Origin: a virus
Virus record (IMG/VR): IMGVR_UViG_3300033571_005398
Span: 1 to 64,000 of that record
Reading direction: 5' to 3' (one strand)
Length of the DNA: 64,000 nt
The notes beneath the pieces are model-generated. The model had not been told where the DNA came from, did not search any database, and was given only the letters and a program-made list of their open reading frames with translations. Positions 1 through 6,413 of the stretch are shown here, piece after piece. The position numbers were made by a program, and so were the translations under genes. Numbering within the stretch: position 1 is the stretch's first letter; each line of letters begins with the position of its first letter.

Positions 1-6
1 ACGACA

Positions 7-81
7 GCCAGACCAGCAGGCTCCCGGGTGCAAGCCCCGGGCTGGCACGACCGGCCTTGCCGGGAAACGAAAGGAAACAAC
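7..81 (+). promoter_or_regulatory. Structured 5' leader, copy A
   Basis: First of four related leaders. P1 pairs GCCAG (7-11) with CTGGC (42-46). It encloses the conserved ACCAGCAG and hairpin P2, CCCGGG (23-28) with CCCGGG (36-41) around the 7-nt loop TGCAAGC. A third hairpin P3 pairs CCGGC (51-55) with GCCGG (59-63). The ribosome binding site (AAAGGA) and the ATG at 82 follow directly. P1 differs from the other copies by compensating changes on both sides of the stem, which supports pairing. Function unknown; position suggests control of translation or transcript stability. Confidence 0.75.
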
Positions 82-297
82 ATGGCACTCACCTTCACAT
101 ACACCGAAACAAGAACACACCGCATCACCGTAGATAGAGACGTTTACATTCCTGCCGTAGGCGTTGCTGACCGTCTCCTTGACGGAGAATGCGACCTCAA
201 CGACCCCCGGGTAATCTCGTGGGAGAAAGAGGAGTCGACCTTTCAGTTGGAGGGTTGGAAGAAAGCAGAACCTACAAAACCTGCCCAAGAGCAATAG
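82..297 (+). CDS. Hypothetical small early protein (71 aa)
   Basis: Not recognised. The start at 82 is chosen because AAAGGA lies just upstream and because the structured leader ends there; an in-frame ATG at 28 lies inside the leader. The product is acidic and charged, with no membrane segment or Cys motif. It heads the small-gene arm under leader copy A, so it may share regulation with the genes behind copies B, C and D. Confidence 0.6.
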   Translation: MALTFTYTETRTHRITVDRDVYIPAVGVADRLLDGECDLNDPRVISWEKEESTFQLEGWKKAEPTKPAQEQ

Positions 298-313
298 CAC
301 AAGCATTACCAAA

Positions 314-387
314 GCCTGACCAGCAGACACTCCGGTGCAAGTCCGGGGCAGGCACTACGGCCTAGCCGTACAACAGAAAGGTACACA
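314..387 (+). promoter_or_regulatory. Structured 5' leader, copy B
   Basis: P1 pairs GCCTG (314-318) with CAGGC (349-353). P2 pairs CTCCGG (330-335) with CCGGGG (343-348), including one T.G wobble, around loop TGCAAGT. P3 pairs TACGGC (356-361) with GCCGTA (365-370) around a 3-nt loop. GAAAGG and the ATG at 388 follow. The P3 sequence is entirely different from copies A, C and D but the pairing is kept. Confidence 0.75.
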
Positions 388-654
388 ATGAGCATTACAA
401 CAGAGAAAGTAAGCCCCAACATTGCAACCACCCGACGTGACGATGGGCGTGGAGACCCGGTGGTAGTCACGACCACCTTGACCCTGAGCGACATGACCCT
501 CATCGAGATTCGCTTGAGTAATGGAACCAACAGAATCAAGAAACTCTCGTGCTACATTTCGAACGAACACGCTCGATTGTTCGCCGAGGCCATCCTGACC
601 AACGTAAGCAACTTTGAGCAGGGCGTAAAAATCTTTGAGGAGGCAGGCAAATGA
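388..654 (+). CDS. Hypothetical small early protein (88 aa)
   Basis: Not recognised. It starts right after leader copy B with GAAAGG upstream of ATG. The sequence suggests a small alpha/beta domain with a Thr/Val-rich beta stretch in the middle and a C-terminal helix; no catalytic motif is visible. Its stop overlaps the next start by 4 bases (ATGA), so the two genes are probably translated together. Confidence 0.6.
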   Translation: MSITTEKVSPNIATTRRDDGRGDPVVVTTTLTLSDMTLIEIRLSNGTNRIKKLSCYISNEHARLFAEAILTNVSNFEQGVKIFEEAGK

Positions 655-944
655 GCCCCAAGTACCGAGTGTGGTTCAAGGACTACGAAAACCGTTGTTG
701 GATGCCCCTGAGTTGGTCGCCCATCTTTACCTCGTGGGACGAGGGGAAGGCGTGGATGGCCAGCGACGAGCGTGACTGGGAGTTCCCGGTCAGCCTTGAA
801 GCCATCGCTTCCTGTGAAGAGTGCGATGGCCTCATTGGCAATTCGGTCTTCGAGCAGACCCACGGCTACACGCTGTGCCACAACTGCATTACCAACAAGA
901 CAGCAAAACCTGTATCCATGCACGCCCCCGGATACGGTGACTAG
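651..944 (+). CDS. Small putative zinc-binding protein (97 aa)
   Basis: Two CxxC pairs (CEEC and CHNC) about 20 residues apart look like a zinc ribbon or treble-clef knuckle in the second half. The N-terminal half is rich in Trp and acidic residues. Family not recognised; the zinc site is inferred from Cys spacing only. It is translationally coupled to the preceding gene through an ATGA overlap and is followed by leader copy C. Confidence 0.6.
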   Translation: MSPKYRVWFKDYENRCWMPLSWSPIFTSWDEGKAWMASDERDWEFPVSLEAIASCEECDGLIGNSVFEQTHGYTLCHNCITNKTAKPVSMHAPGYGD

Positions 945-951
945 CACCAAA

Positions 952-1025
952 GCCTGACTAGCAGAGACCCGGGTGCGACTCCCGGGCAGGCACTGCGACT
1001 CCGGTCGCCTAACGAAAGGAATACC
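952..1025 (+). promoter_or_regulatory. Structured 5' leader, copy C
   Basis: P1 pairs GCCTG (952-956) with CAGGC (987-991). P2 pairs CCCGGG (968-973) with CCCGGG (981-986) around TGCGACT, the most divergent of the four loops. P3 pairs GCGAC (995-999) with GTCGC (1004-1008) around TCCG. AACGAAAGGA and the ATG at 1026 follow. Confidence 0.75.
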
Positions 1026-1310
1026 ATGAGTACAAAATACATACGCTTCGCGTACAACAAGTCGCTCGACCGACTGAGCGCCGAGTTCCTCGTTGTTGAG
1101 CCTCTCGACATCGTGACCGAACACGAGACCAACCTGTCCAACACTGAGATTGAGTTTCTCGAAGAGTACCTCGACTTCACGCGCCTGTACAACGGCGATG
1201 CGATGTTCGTGACCGTCAAGCCTGAAGACATCGAGCGCGTGTTCGAGACCAGCGAGATGGACGACACCAACTTCCGAGACATGTACGACCGATTCGTGGA
1301 GGCAAAATAA
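1026..1310 (+). CDS. Hypothetical acidic early protein (94 aa)
   Basis: Not recognised. Start at 1026 with AAAGGA at the usual distance, directly after leader copy C. The protein is strongly acidic (many Glu and Asp), which is common among small phage proteins that bind host factors or mimic DNA, but no such role can be claimed. Its stop overlaps the next ATG by one base. Confidence 0.6.
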   Translation: MSTKYIRFAYNKSLDRLSAEFLVVEPLDIVTEHETNLSNTEIEFLEEYLDFTRLYNGDAMFVTVKPEDIERVFETSEMDDTNFRDMYDRFVEAK

Positions 1311-1816
1311 TGGGAAAAATCACACTGGATATTGCTGGTAGTGGCTCGTTTATCAACGCTGAGGGCGACCTCGTTCGTGGCAAGCGCTCGGTGACCGTTG
1401 CCGAGGGCGACCTCAAGAGCGCGTCATACGCGCTGACCAACGGTAACTGCCACAGTCTTGCTGTGGCGCTCCACCTCGAAACTGGATTCCCCATCGTGGC
1501 GTTCTTTCCCAACGAGGCCGATGTCGACGATGTCGACGACGAGTGGTACGACGAGGGTTACTCGGAACGCGTACAGCACTTTGCGGTGCTGTCGCCCGAG
1601 GGCTTCGTCCTCGACGGCGATGGCGCTCAGCCACTAGACGAGGTGCTTGACCGCACATTGTGGGAAGAGTCTGAAGGCTGGACGATTGACCAACTGATTG
1701 CTCAGATTGACGAAGAGAACCAGCAAGAAGACGTGTCTTGGAACCCCTTGTGCCCTCCTCTTGTACAGTCATTCGTACAGCCAATACTGGATGTGTACAA
1801 AAGCCTCGCCAAATAG
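1310..1816 (+). CDS. Predicted papain-like cysteine protein (168 aa)
   Basis: The segment GNCHSLAVALHLETG (Cys47), followed by HFAVLSPEG (His90) and then LDGDGA (Asp102/104), has the Cys...His...Asp order and spacing of compact papain-like or transglutaminase-like folds. A hydrophobic helix follows the Cys, as expected in such folds. The family is not named with certainty and catalysis is inferred. It is coupled to the preceding gene (TAATG overlap). Possible roles are a protease or amidase acting on host proteins, or an inactive domain of that fold. Confidence 0.55.
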   Translation: MGKITLDIAGSGSFINAEGDLVRGKRSVTVAEGDLKSASYALTNGNCHSLAVALHLETGFPIVAFFPNEADVDDVDDEWYDEGYSERVQHFAVLSPEGFVLDGDGAQPLDEVLDRTLWEESEGWTIDQLIAQIDEENQQEDVSWNPLCPPLVQSFVQPILDVYKSLAK

Positions 1817-1869
1817 AGTTCCGTGCGAACGGCCGCGGGAGTTCCAGCAACACCTCAGCAATACATGTT

Positions 1870-1887
1870 TTGTACAAGCCTGTACAG
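1870..1887. promoter_or_regulatory. Two 8-bp palindromes one helical turn apart
   Basis: TTGTACAA (1870-1877) and CTGTACAG (1880-1887) are perfect palindromes sharing the core TGTACA, with centres 10 bp apart. They lie just upstream of the ribosome binding site of the gene at 1916, in the 99-bp gap after the gene ending at 1816. Further TGTAC elements occur in the preceding 120 bp. The spacing would suit a dimeric regulator; this is an inference. Confidence 0.35.
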
Positions 1888-1915
1888 AGCCCATACAAAA
1901 AGGAGAACCAAGCAG

Positions 1916-2083
1916 ATGGATGAAAACACTCGGCGCATCAACGAAACCGTACGAATCATCAAAACGTACACAGAAGTGATGAAGGTGGCCATTTCGTACA
2001 CAGAAGGGATGATTACTCCGCAAGTAGCGATGGAGCAAATCGTTTACCTGTGCATGGATAGCAACCCCGAAGATGCCAAGTGA
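1916..2083 (+). CDS. Hypothetical small protein (55 aa)
   Basis: Not recognised. ATG at 1916 follows AAGGAG by about 10 bases; an earlier in-frame ATG at 1823 would start inside the palindrome-containing gap and lacks such a site. The product looks largely helical with no Cys or membrane segment. Its TGA overlaps the next GTG (GTGA), indicating coupling. Confidence 0.55.
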   Translation: MDENTRRINETVRIIKTYTEVMKVAISYTEGMITPQVAMEQIVYLCMDSNPEDAK

Positions 2084-2313
2084 AGAGCGTCACGGACAAG
2101 CAAGCCGTGGCAGAAGCAATCCACGAACTGTGGAAGTGTTACGTCGACCACGGTCGGCCAATGACAGAGGACACGCTGGAATGTTTGCGCGTACTCAACA
2201 ACGCTAAGGAGGAGGCCGAGTGGCTCGACGACGAGGCCTTCTCTCAGCAATACCAAAACGCTATTCAGATGGCACGAACAATAAAAGGAGAACACACATG
2301 CAAGACGAAGTAA
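2080..2313 (+). CDS. Hypothetical small helical protein (77 aa)
   Basis: Not recognised. It starts with GTG in a GTGA overlap with the previous gene and has only a weak ribosome binding site, so it probably relies on coupling. The product is acidic and predicted helical. Its 3' end carries AAAAGGAG, the ribosome binding site of the next gene, within the coding region. Confidence 0.5.
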   Translation: MKSVTDKQAVAEAIHELWKCYVDHGRPMTEDTLECLRVLNNAKEEAEWLDDEAFSQQYQNAIQMARTIKGEHTCKTK

Positions 2314-2477
2314 CTCTCAGCCTTGAACAGGTGCGCCGGATGTCGGCAGAAGCCTTTCAAGCAGGCGTACAGAGCGAGCGTGAGCGCTTGCTGGAAGTTG
2401 TAAAGGACGACACGCACCCCATCTGGTTTGGGGCGCGTCAGTCCGCTTTCATCGACCTAGTGGAGGGGAAGGTATGA
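2298..2477 (+). CDS. Small protein with GxxxERER motif (59 aa)
   Basis: The start at 2298 is fixed by AAAAGGAG eight bases upstream. The product contains GVQSERERLLEVV, matching the G-x3-ERER-hydrophobic pattern also seen in the products at 2474, 17534 and 17833. The family is common in actinobacteriophages but has no function that I know. The gene overlaps its neighbours on both sides. Confidence 0.6.
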   Translation: MQDEVTLSLEQVRRMSAEAFQAGVQSERERLLEVVKDDTHPIWFGARQSAFIDLVEGKV

Positions 2478-2632
2478 CTTCACCCACCTCAGCACAACGC
2501 AATTTCGTGCGTGGTCAGGAGGCTGAGCGCGAGCGCATCATCGCGCTTCTCGAAACCGAATGTGAGTGTGACCCTGACCACCGGTGCACTTATCACCGCA
2601 TGATTACGATTATCAAGGAAGGAAACAAATGA
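2474..2632 (+). CDS. Small protein with GxxxERER motif (52 aa)
   Basis: ATGA overlap with the preceding stop sets the start. The product carries GQEAERERIIALLE, then a Cys/His stretch (ECECDPDHRCTYH) that could hold a metal ion, then a helix with MITIIKEG. Architecture matches the products at 17534 and 17833: ERER helix, variable middle, second amphipathic helix. Function unknown. Confidence 0.55.
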   Translation: MTSPTSAQRNFVRGQEAERERIIALLETECECDPDHRCTYHRMITIIKEGNK

Positions 2633-2805
2633 ACACCTACGAAATAACTTGGCAAGAAACAACGCTAAGACGCGTTATCGTCGAAGGCGCTTCCCGACAA
2701 GAAGCGTGGGAGTTGTTTGGGGAGAGCAAGGGGAAGGTGGTTCGGAGCAAAAAGATTATGGTAGGTGTTCCGGCGATTCAACTCATAAACCCCGAGAGCA
2801 AGTAG
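2629..2805 (+). CDS. Hypothetical small protein (58 aa)
   Basis: Not recognised. ATGA overlap with the previous gene, and AAGGAA upstream of the start. The sequence suggests a beta-alpha-beta fold (a VIVEG strand, an Ala/Glu helix, then a final hydrophobic strand). Leader copy D begins eight bases after its stop. Confidence 0.5.
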   Translation: MNTYEITWQETTLRRVIVEGASRQEAWELFGESKGKVVRSKKIMVGVPAIQLINPESK

Positions 2806-2812
2806 CAACAAA

Positions 2813-2885
2813 GCCTGACCAGCAGACCCCCCGGTGCAAGTCCGGGGCAGGCACAGCGACTAGGTCGCGTAACGAAAGGAGCAAC
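2813..2885 (+). promoter_or_regulatory. Structured 5' leader, copy D
   Basis: P1 pairs GCCTG (2813-2817) with CAGGC (2848-2852). P2 pairs CCCCGG (2829-2834) with CCGGGG (2842-2847) around TGCAAGT. P3 pairs GCGAC (2856-2860) with GTCGC (2864-2868) around TAG. AACGAAAGGA and ATG 2886 follow. Compared with copy B, the T.G pair of P2 has become C-G, another change that preserves the stem. Confidence 0.75.
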
Positions 2886-3215
2886 ATGGGTACGATACAA
2901 AACATATTCAAAGATGCTGTAGTGGCCGTACAGGCCATACAGGAAGCACGACACCATCGAAAGAGGTACCTCTGGGTAGCCTTCTGGTCTACCGGACGTG
3001 AGCAGAACGTAGAGTTCACGGCCAAGTCCTCACGTCTTTTGAAGCGTGAGGTGGGTGACCTGCTCAAGGGCATGGTGATTGCCAACGCAATAAAAGAGTC
3101 GACTGGAAATACCGACATACTTCTGTCGGCACACCTCATCAGCGCAACACAGGGGTTGCTCTCCGAGTACCTTGTGGAGAAAGACCAAGTCGTCGAGTTG
3201 GATGTAAGGAAATAG
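2886..3215 (+). CDS. Hypothetical protein (109 aa)
   Basis: Not recognised. The start at 2886 directly follows leader D and AAAGGA; the reading frame is open further upstream, through the leader, but that part is not expected to be translated. The product is basic at the N terminus and mostly helical. It is the last gene before a strong terminator, so it closes this small-gene transcript. Confidence 0.6.
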   Translation: MGTIQNIFKDAVVAVQAIQEARHHRKRYLWVAFWSTGREQNVEFTAKSSRLLKREVGDLLKGMVIANAIKESTGNTDILLSAHLISATQGLLSEYLVEKDQVVELDVRK

Positions 3216-3249
3216 TTGTAAAGCCGCTGCACCCCGTGGCGGTACCCAT

Positions 3250-3300
3250 GATGGACGGCTGTTGTACATACGCGTACAGCAGTCGTCCATCTTTATTTTT
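3250..3300 (+). terminator. Rho-independent terminator
   Basis: An 18-position stem (GATGGACG-G-CTGTTGTAC with GTACAGCAG-T-CGTCCATC; one mismatch and one wobble) is closed by a 6-nt loop and followed by TTTATTTTT on the + strand. It ends the small-gene operon. The next gene starts 13 bases after the T-run, so it needs read-through or its own promoter. Confidence 0.85.
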
Positions 3301-3312
3301 ATTGGAGGTCTC

Positions 3313-3477
3313 GTGCCAAAAGAATCCCTTGGTACTTCGTTGTTTGGTTGGTGTCTACCGGATGATAACAACCACAAAAACTGCATCGTAGCGTTTGAAT
3401 CGTACAATGCGACCGTCACTTGTGGGTGCGATTGCCACCCTAAAGACGCAAAAGATGTACCAGAAGAAACCGACTAA
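3313..3477 (+). CDS. Small Cys-containing protein (54 aa)
   Basis: GTG start at 3313 preceded by TTGGAGG. An in-frame ATG at 3262 falls inside the terminator hairpin and is rejected. The C-terminal half holds a CGCDCH cluster plus another Cys, possibly a metal-binding site. Not recognised. Confidence 0.5.
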   Translation: MPKESLGTSLFGWCLPDDNNHKNCIVAFESYNATVTCGCDCHPKDAKDVPEETD

Positions 3478-3499
3478 ACTAATCACAGGAGGGTTAGAA

Positions 3500-4000
3500 A
3501 TGCAGACATTTATTACATCGACCAATGGGCGTTATGCGTTTGAAATGACCGCACAGCAGTTGGACAACAAGCGCCTCAACAAGCAGGCGCTTGAGGCTTG
3601 GCAGATTATGCTGACCAACCTCAAACTCGACCCAGAGGGCAACCACCGGGAGCCCAAGGGCTGGTACAACCACCCGGCCACCAAGATGTGGCGAGGCTAC
3701 GAAGTTGCTTTGGGGCACTACATAGATTGGATGTGCGAAGAGTGGCGCGAGCGTGGTTACAAGACCACCATCGACACCAAAGCACACGCCACACTGGAGC
3801 GTGCCCGAGCACTGGGCATCCTTGACGAGGCCGGAACATTACCGCCATGGGCCGAAGACGGCCCTCGGATGGATGCTATTGCTTCAAGCCACCGCACGGC
3901 CCTGCTGTGCAAGAACTACGCGTGGTACAGCCAGTTTGGCTGGGCTGAGGATACTGGAGTCGCCCCAGAAGCCTATGAGTACGTCTGGGGAGCCCGATGA
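3500..4000 (+). CDS. DenV-like pyrimidine dimer glycosylase family protein
   Basis: It matches the actinobacterial MSMEG_6728-type proteins related to T4 endonuclease V (Pyr_excise) as I recall them: an N-terminal MQTF, then LDNKRLNKQALEAWQI, GWYNHPATKMWRGYE and a C-terminal SSHRTALLCKNYAWYSQFGW. T4 DenV removes UV-induced pyrimidine dimers by glycosylase and lyase action; the activity of this branch is inferred. The start at 3500 follows AGGAGGG. The stop overlaps the HicA-like start (ATGA). Confidence 0.7.
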   Translation: MQTFITSTNGRYAFEMTAQQLDNKRLNKQALEAWQIMLTNLKLDPEGNHREPKGWYNHPATKMWRGYEVALGHYIDWMCEEWRERGYKTTIDTKAHATLERARALGILDEAGTLPPWAEDGPRMDAIASSHRTALLCKNYAWYSQFGWAEDTGVAPEAYEYVWGAR

Positions 4001-4209
4001 GGGGAACCCCTAAAGAACTGACTATCCTCATTCGCAAGGCCGAGAGGCAGGGATGGATAGTCACTCGAAGAACCAACAATCACCTGAAGTGGAGGTCTCC
4101 CGATGGGACTTCTGTATGGTCGTCCGGCACACCGTCCGACATCAACGCCGTGTTTCAAATACAGCGGAACCTCAAACAGCACGGCTATCAAGAGCAGGAA
4201 GCACAATGA
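3997..4209 (+). CDS. HicA-like dsRBD-fold protein (70 aa)
   Basis: The whole length fits the HicA/YcfA family: GWIVTRRTNNHLKWRSPDG with the conserved His (His29), then SGTPSDINAV and a C-terminal helix ending in G. HicA toxins are small mRNA interferases normally paired with a HicB antitoxin. No HicB-like gene adjoins it; the neighbours are a glycosylase and WhiB, joined by 4-base overlaps. It could be a solitary RNA-binding protein rather than a toxin. Confidence 0.75.
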   Translation: MRGTPKELTILIRKAERQGWIVTRRTNNHLKWRSPDGTSVWSSGTPSDINAVFQIQRNLKQHGYQEQEAQ

Positions 4210-4511
4210 ACACCCCCCAAGTTGACCCCGACAATGCGCTCTGCGCTCAAACAGCACCAGACGTATTCTTTCCACCCCCGGGCGACAGTGGCATGTCTAA
4301 CTCGGCCAAGCGTATTTGCTCAATGTGCCCCGAGGTAGAAGTCTGCCTAACTGTTGCCATAGCAAACAATGAAACACATGGTATCTGGGGAGGCGCGTCA
4401 GAGTGGGAGCGTGCTCGCATCCGTCGTGGTCACCGTACAAAAGAAGTACACATCAAAGAACTGAAGGAGCGATTCAATGAAAACAACACCTCGAAAGGTA
4501 AAAAGAAATGA
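4206..4511 (+). CDS. WhiB-family transcription regulator (first copy)
   Basis: 101 aa with the four Cys of a [4Fe-4S] WhiB domain (Cys13, Cys38, Cys41, Cys47; CxxCx5C) followed by the GIWGG turn and a basic tail. WhiB proteins bind the primary sigma factor region 4 in Actinobacteria and redirect transcription. The start at 4206 sits in an ATGA overlap; the frame is open further upstream but lacks a site. Lying next to the xis and int genes, it may control the lysogeny decision or superinfection, as reported for mycobacteriophage WhiB proteins. Confidence 0.9.
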   Translation: MNTPQVDPDNALCAQTAPDVFFPPPGDSGMSNSAKRICSMCPEVEVCLTVAIANNETHGIWGGASEWERARIRRGHRTKEVHIKELKERFNENNTSKGKKK

Positions 4512-4711
4512 ACAACCTGAGCAACAACTGGATGACCGCAAGGGAGTTGGCCGAGCACGCTGGCATAAACTACCCAAATCTCTGGACGTATCGAAAGCGA
4601 GGCATCCTTCCAATGCCGGATATGTACGTCGGGAACAAGCCCCTGTGGAGCAAGGCGCTAGTCGACTCGTGGGACTTCCAAAACCAAAAGATTGAATTAG
4701 TGGAGGAGTAA
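4508..4711 (+). CDS. xis: Excisionase-like HTH protein (67 aa)
   Basis: A short winged-helix protein of the MerR/excisionase type: MTARELAEHAGINYPNLW is the helix-turn-helix, followed by a wing and KRGILPMPDMY, then the W-S-K-x-L-V-D-S-W signature typical of phage Xis-like proteins. It lies directly upstream of the integrase (1-base overlap), as excisionases often do. The name rests on context and fold; it could also be a repressor of the operon. Confidence 0.65.
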   Translation: MNNLSNNWMTARELAEHAGINYPNLWTYRKRGILPMPDMYVGNKPLWSKALVDSWDFQNQKIELVEE

Positions 4712-5964
4712 TGGTCTACGCCATAGCGCGTGGCAGTCGATTCACCGGGTACTACCGAGACAAAGGTGGTACCCGGAAATCGGCCGGTACGTTTGATACA
4801 GAAGCAGAAGCCTTAGCAAGAGCAGAGGTTGCCCAAGAGCAGGGCGAACTTGGAGAGTACCGCCTGAGCATGACTTTGGCCGAGTACGTCCGAGCATGGC
4901 TGGCGAACGCCGACCTGATGCCCATCACCAAAAAAAATTACCAGTCTGTGTTGTCTACACATGTATTGCCAGTGCTGGGCACAAAGAAGATTGGCGAGAT
5001 TACTCGTGTGCAGGTTCGGATGCTGCTTCAACGGCTTTCTACGGCTGGATTGAGCGGTGCTGTACGCACGCATGTGAAGTCTGCTTTGGGCTCTGCCTTC
5101 AAGGAGTTGCTGGAGTATGACCTAATCGAGGTGAACCCTACCCACAAGGTTACGGTGAAGACCGTACGAAAGACCGTGGGAATCAACGTGATGAGTCCAG
5201 AGGAGTTTCACGGAGTATTGCCGTACTTGCCAAACGACAGCGCGAGGTTGCTGGCCAAGATGCTTGTGGTTTCTGGGTGTCGATTTGGTGAGGCAACAGA
5301 ACTCCGACTGTCAGACTTGGATGCGACTACGAATGAAGTCCATGTTCGCCGTCGCGTAAGTGACCTCGGTGCGCAGGTAAACGAAGGCAAGCGCTTTCGA
5401 GTAATCGAAGGAACAAAGAGCGGCCGAACAAGAGTAATTACTCTAGGAAAGCCTCTAATGGATGAGTTGATGTCTTACGCTGTACAGCACCATGTACAGC
5501 AAGAGGAGTTACTGTTTCCCCGCCGCCGGGTTGCCAAAAAGATTGTGGACATCTCGTCGCCGAAGAAAGAGATGGAGCATGAGCATGGAACTCGAACCGG
5601 GTACACCAAGGGCGGTTGTCGATGTGTCGAATGTCGAACAGCCAACATGCTGTACCAGCAGAACTGGAGAATGCTAAAAGGTCAGTTGACTGGTGCGTCC
5701 AGCACCAATAGCGAAGACCATCTCTCTCGAGATGTATGGCGTACGATATGGCGTACAGCAGTTCGCCTGTCCGGCATGACATGGATGCCTCGAACGCATG
5801 ACCTGCGCCACACAAACGCAACTCAGTTACTCAAGAATGGAGTTGACTTGCACGAAGTCAAGGAGCGTCTTGGCCACCAGTCAATTTCTACAACAGAAGG
5901 GTACTTGCACCGAGTCCGTCAGCAAGTATCGAAAGCACATGAAGCAGTAGCAGACTTCATGTAG
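4711..5964 (+). CDS. int: Tyrosine integrase with inserted zinc-knuckle-like segment
   Basis: 417 aa. N-terminal arm-binding and SAM-like core-binding domains (to about residue 155), then the catalytic domain: Arg near 191 (GCRFGEATELRL), HDLRH near 362, LGHQS near 388 and the nucleophile Tyr near 398 (EGYLHR). Residues 288-318 carry an extra segment, HGTRTGYTKGGCRCVECR, inserted between the Arg I box and the HxxR box. Similar GCRCxxC segments occur in other actinobacteriophage proteins. Integrates phage DNA at a host att site. No att core could be identified. Confidence 0.93.
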   Translation: MVYAIARGSRFTGYYRDKGGTRKSAGTFDTEAEALARAEVAQEQGELGEYRLSMTLAEYVRAWLANADLMPITKKNYQSVLSTHVLPVLGTKKIGEITRVQVRMLLQRLSTAGLSGAVRTHVKSALGSAFKELLEYDLIEVNPTHKVTVKTVRKTVGINVMSPEEFHGVLPYLPNDSARLLAKMLVVSGCRFGEATELRLSDLDATTNEVHVRRRVSDLGAQVNEGKRFRVIEGTKSGRTRVITLGKPLMDELMSYAVQHHVQQEELLFPRRRVAKKIVDISSPKKEMEHEHGTRTGYTKGGCRCVECRTANMLYQQNWRMLKGQLTGASSTNSEDHLSRDVWRTIWRTAVRLSGMTWMPRTHDLRHTNATQLLKNGVDLHEVKERLGHQSISTTEGYLHRVRQQVSKAHEAVADFM

Positions 5965-5978
5965 AGAAGCCGTACCAG

Positions 5979-6017
5979 AAGAGGAAGCCTTACCAGAAGG
6001 GTGGGGCTTCCTCTTTT
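5979..6017 (+). terminator. Hairpin between convergent operons
   Basis: An 11-bp stem AAGAGGAAGCC / GGCTTCCTCTT with a 15-nt loop, followed by a short T-run on the + strand. It lies just after the integrase stop and touches the stop codon of the leftward endonuclease gene, so it probably ends the rightward transcript and may also act on the leftward one. Confidence 0.7.
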
Positions 6018-6387
6018 ACATGCGCTCAGCGTGCTTGTCGGTTACAAAAACCCCAAGGCCACCTTTGCGAATATAGCGTGCAAGTTTGGTGATTCGTTCC
6101 GGGCTATCTTCAAGCCACCCCAAAGCTGTATTGCAGCCCGAACACAAGAGCCCCCTAACTTCATTAGTAACATGGTCATGGTCAAGGCAAAGCGTATGCT
6201 CGTATCCTCGCGCGTCGTCTCCGCAGGAAGCACACTTATAGTTTTGAGCCTTGGCGATAGCCATGTACTGGTCTTCGTCAATTCCGTACAGATAACGTTT
6301 TTGGCTAAAAGCCTTTCGCCTAACACGGGTAGTGACAGGTTCGTCAATGATAATTACTTCGCTGTTTTCGAGAGTCCGTTGTTTCAT
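6016..6387 (-). CDS. Recombination endonuclease VII-like HNH nuclease
   Basis: 123 aa. KCASCG (Cys52, Cys55), LDHDH (69-72), VRGLLCSGCNTALG (Cys82, Cys85) give the treble-clef HNH fold with the zinc Cys pairs of the T4 gp49 / endonuclease VII family. Such enzymes cut branched DNA, including Holliday junctions, before packaging. It is the last gene of the leftward set, separated by 26 bp from the preceding one. A homing-type HNH is less likely because of the specific DHDH...RGLLCxxCN pattern. Confidence 0.85.
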   Translation of the reverse strand: MKQRTLENSEVIIIDEPVTTRVRRKAFSQKRYLYGIDEDQYMAIAKAQNYKCASCGDDARGYEHTLCLDHDHVTNEVRGLLCSGCNTALGWLEDSPERITKLARYIRKGGLGVFVTDKHAERM

Positions 6388-6413
6388 AGCCTATGTAGTC
6401 CTATTGTCTACTA

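Noticed and set aside
7-81. Leader elements as tRNA genes or pseudo-tRNAs
   Set aside because: P2 has a T-arm-like 5-6 bp stem with 7-nt loop, but there is no D-arm or anticodon arm, the closing stem is 5 bp, and the length is too short. A T-loop-like fold is possible, a tRNA is not.
314-387. Cobalamin riboswitch
   Set aside because: Only the GGTGCAAGTCC-like hairpin agrees. The long core with its B12 box and further stems is absent and the downstream genes are unrelated to B12.
5965-6015. Attachment site after the integrase gene (two TACCAGAAG copies)
   Set aside because: The repeats are part of or next to the terminator hairpin and there is no host sequence to compare, so an att core cannot be claimed.
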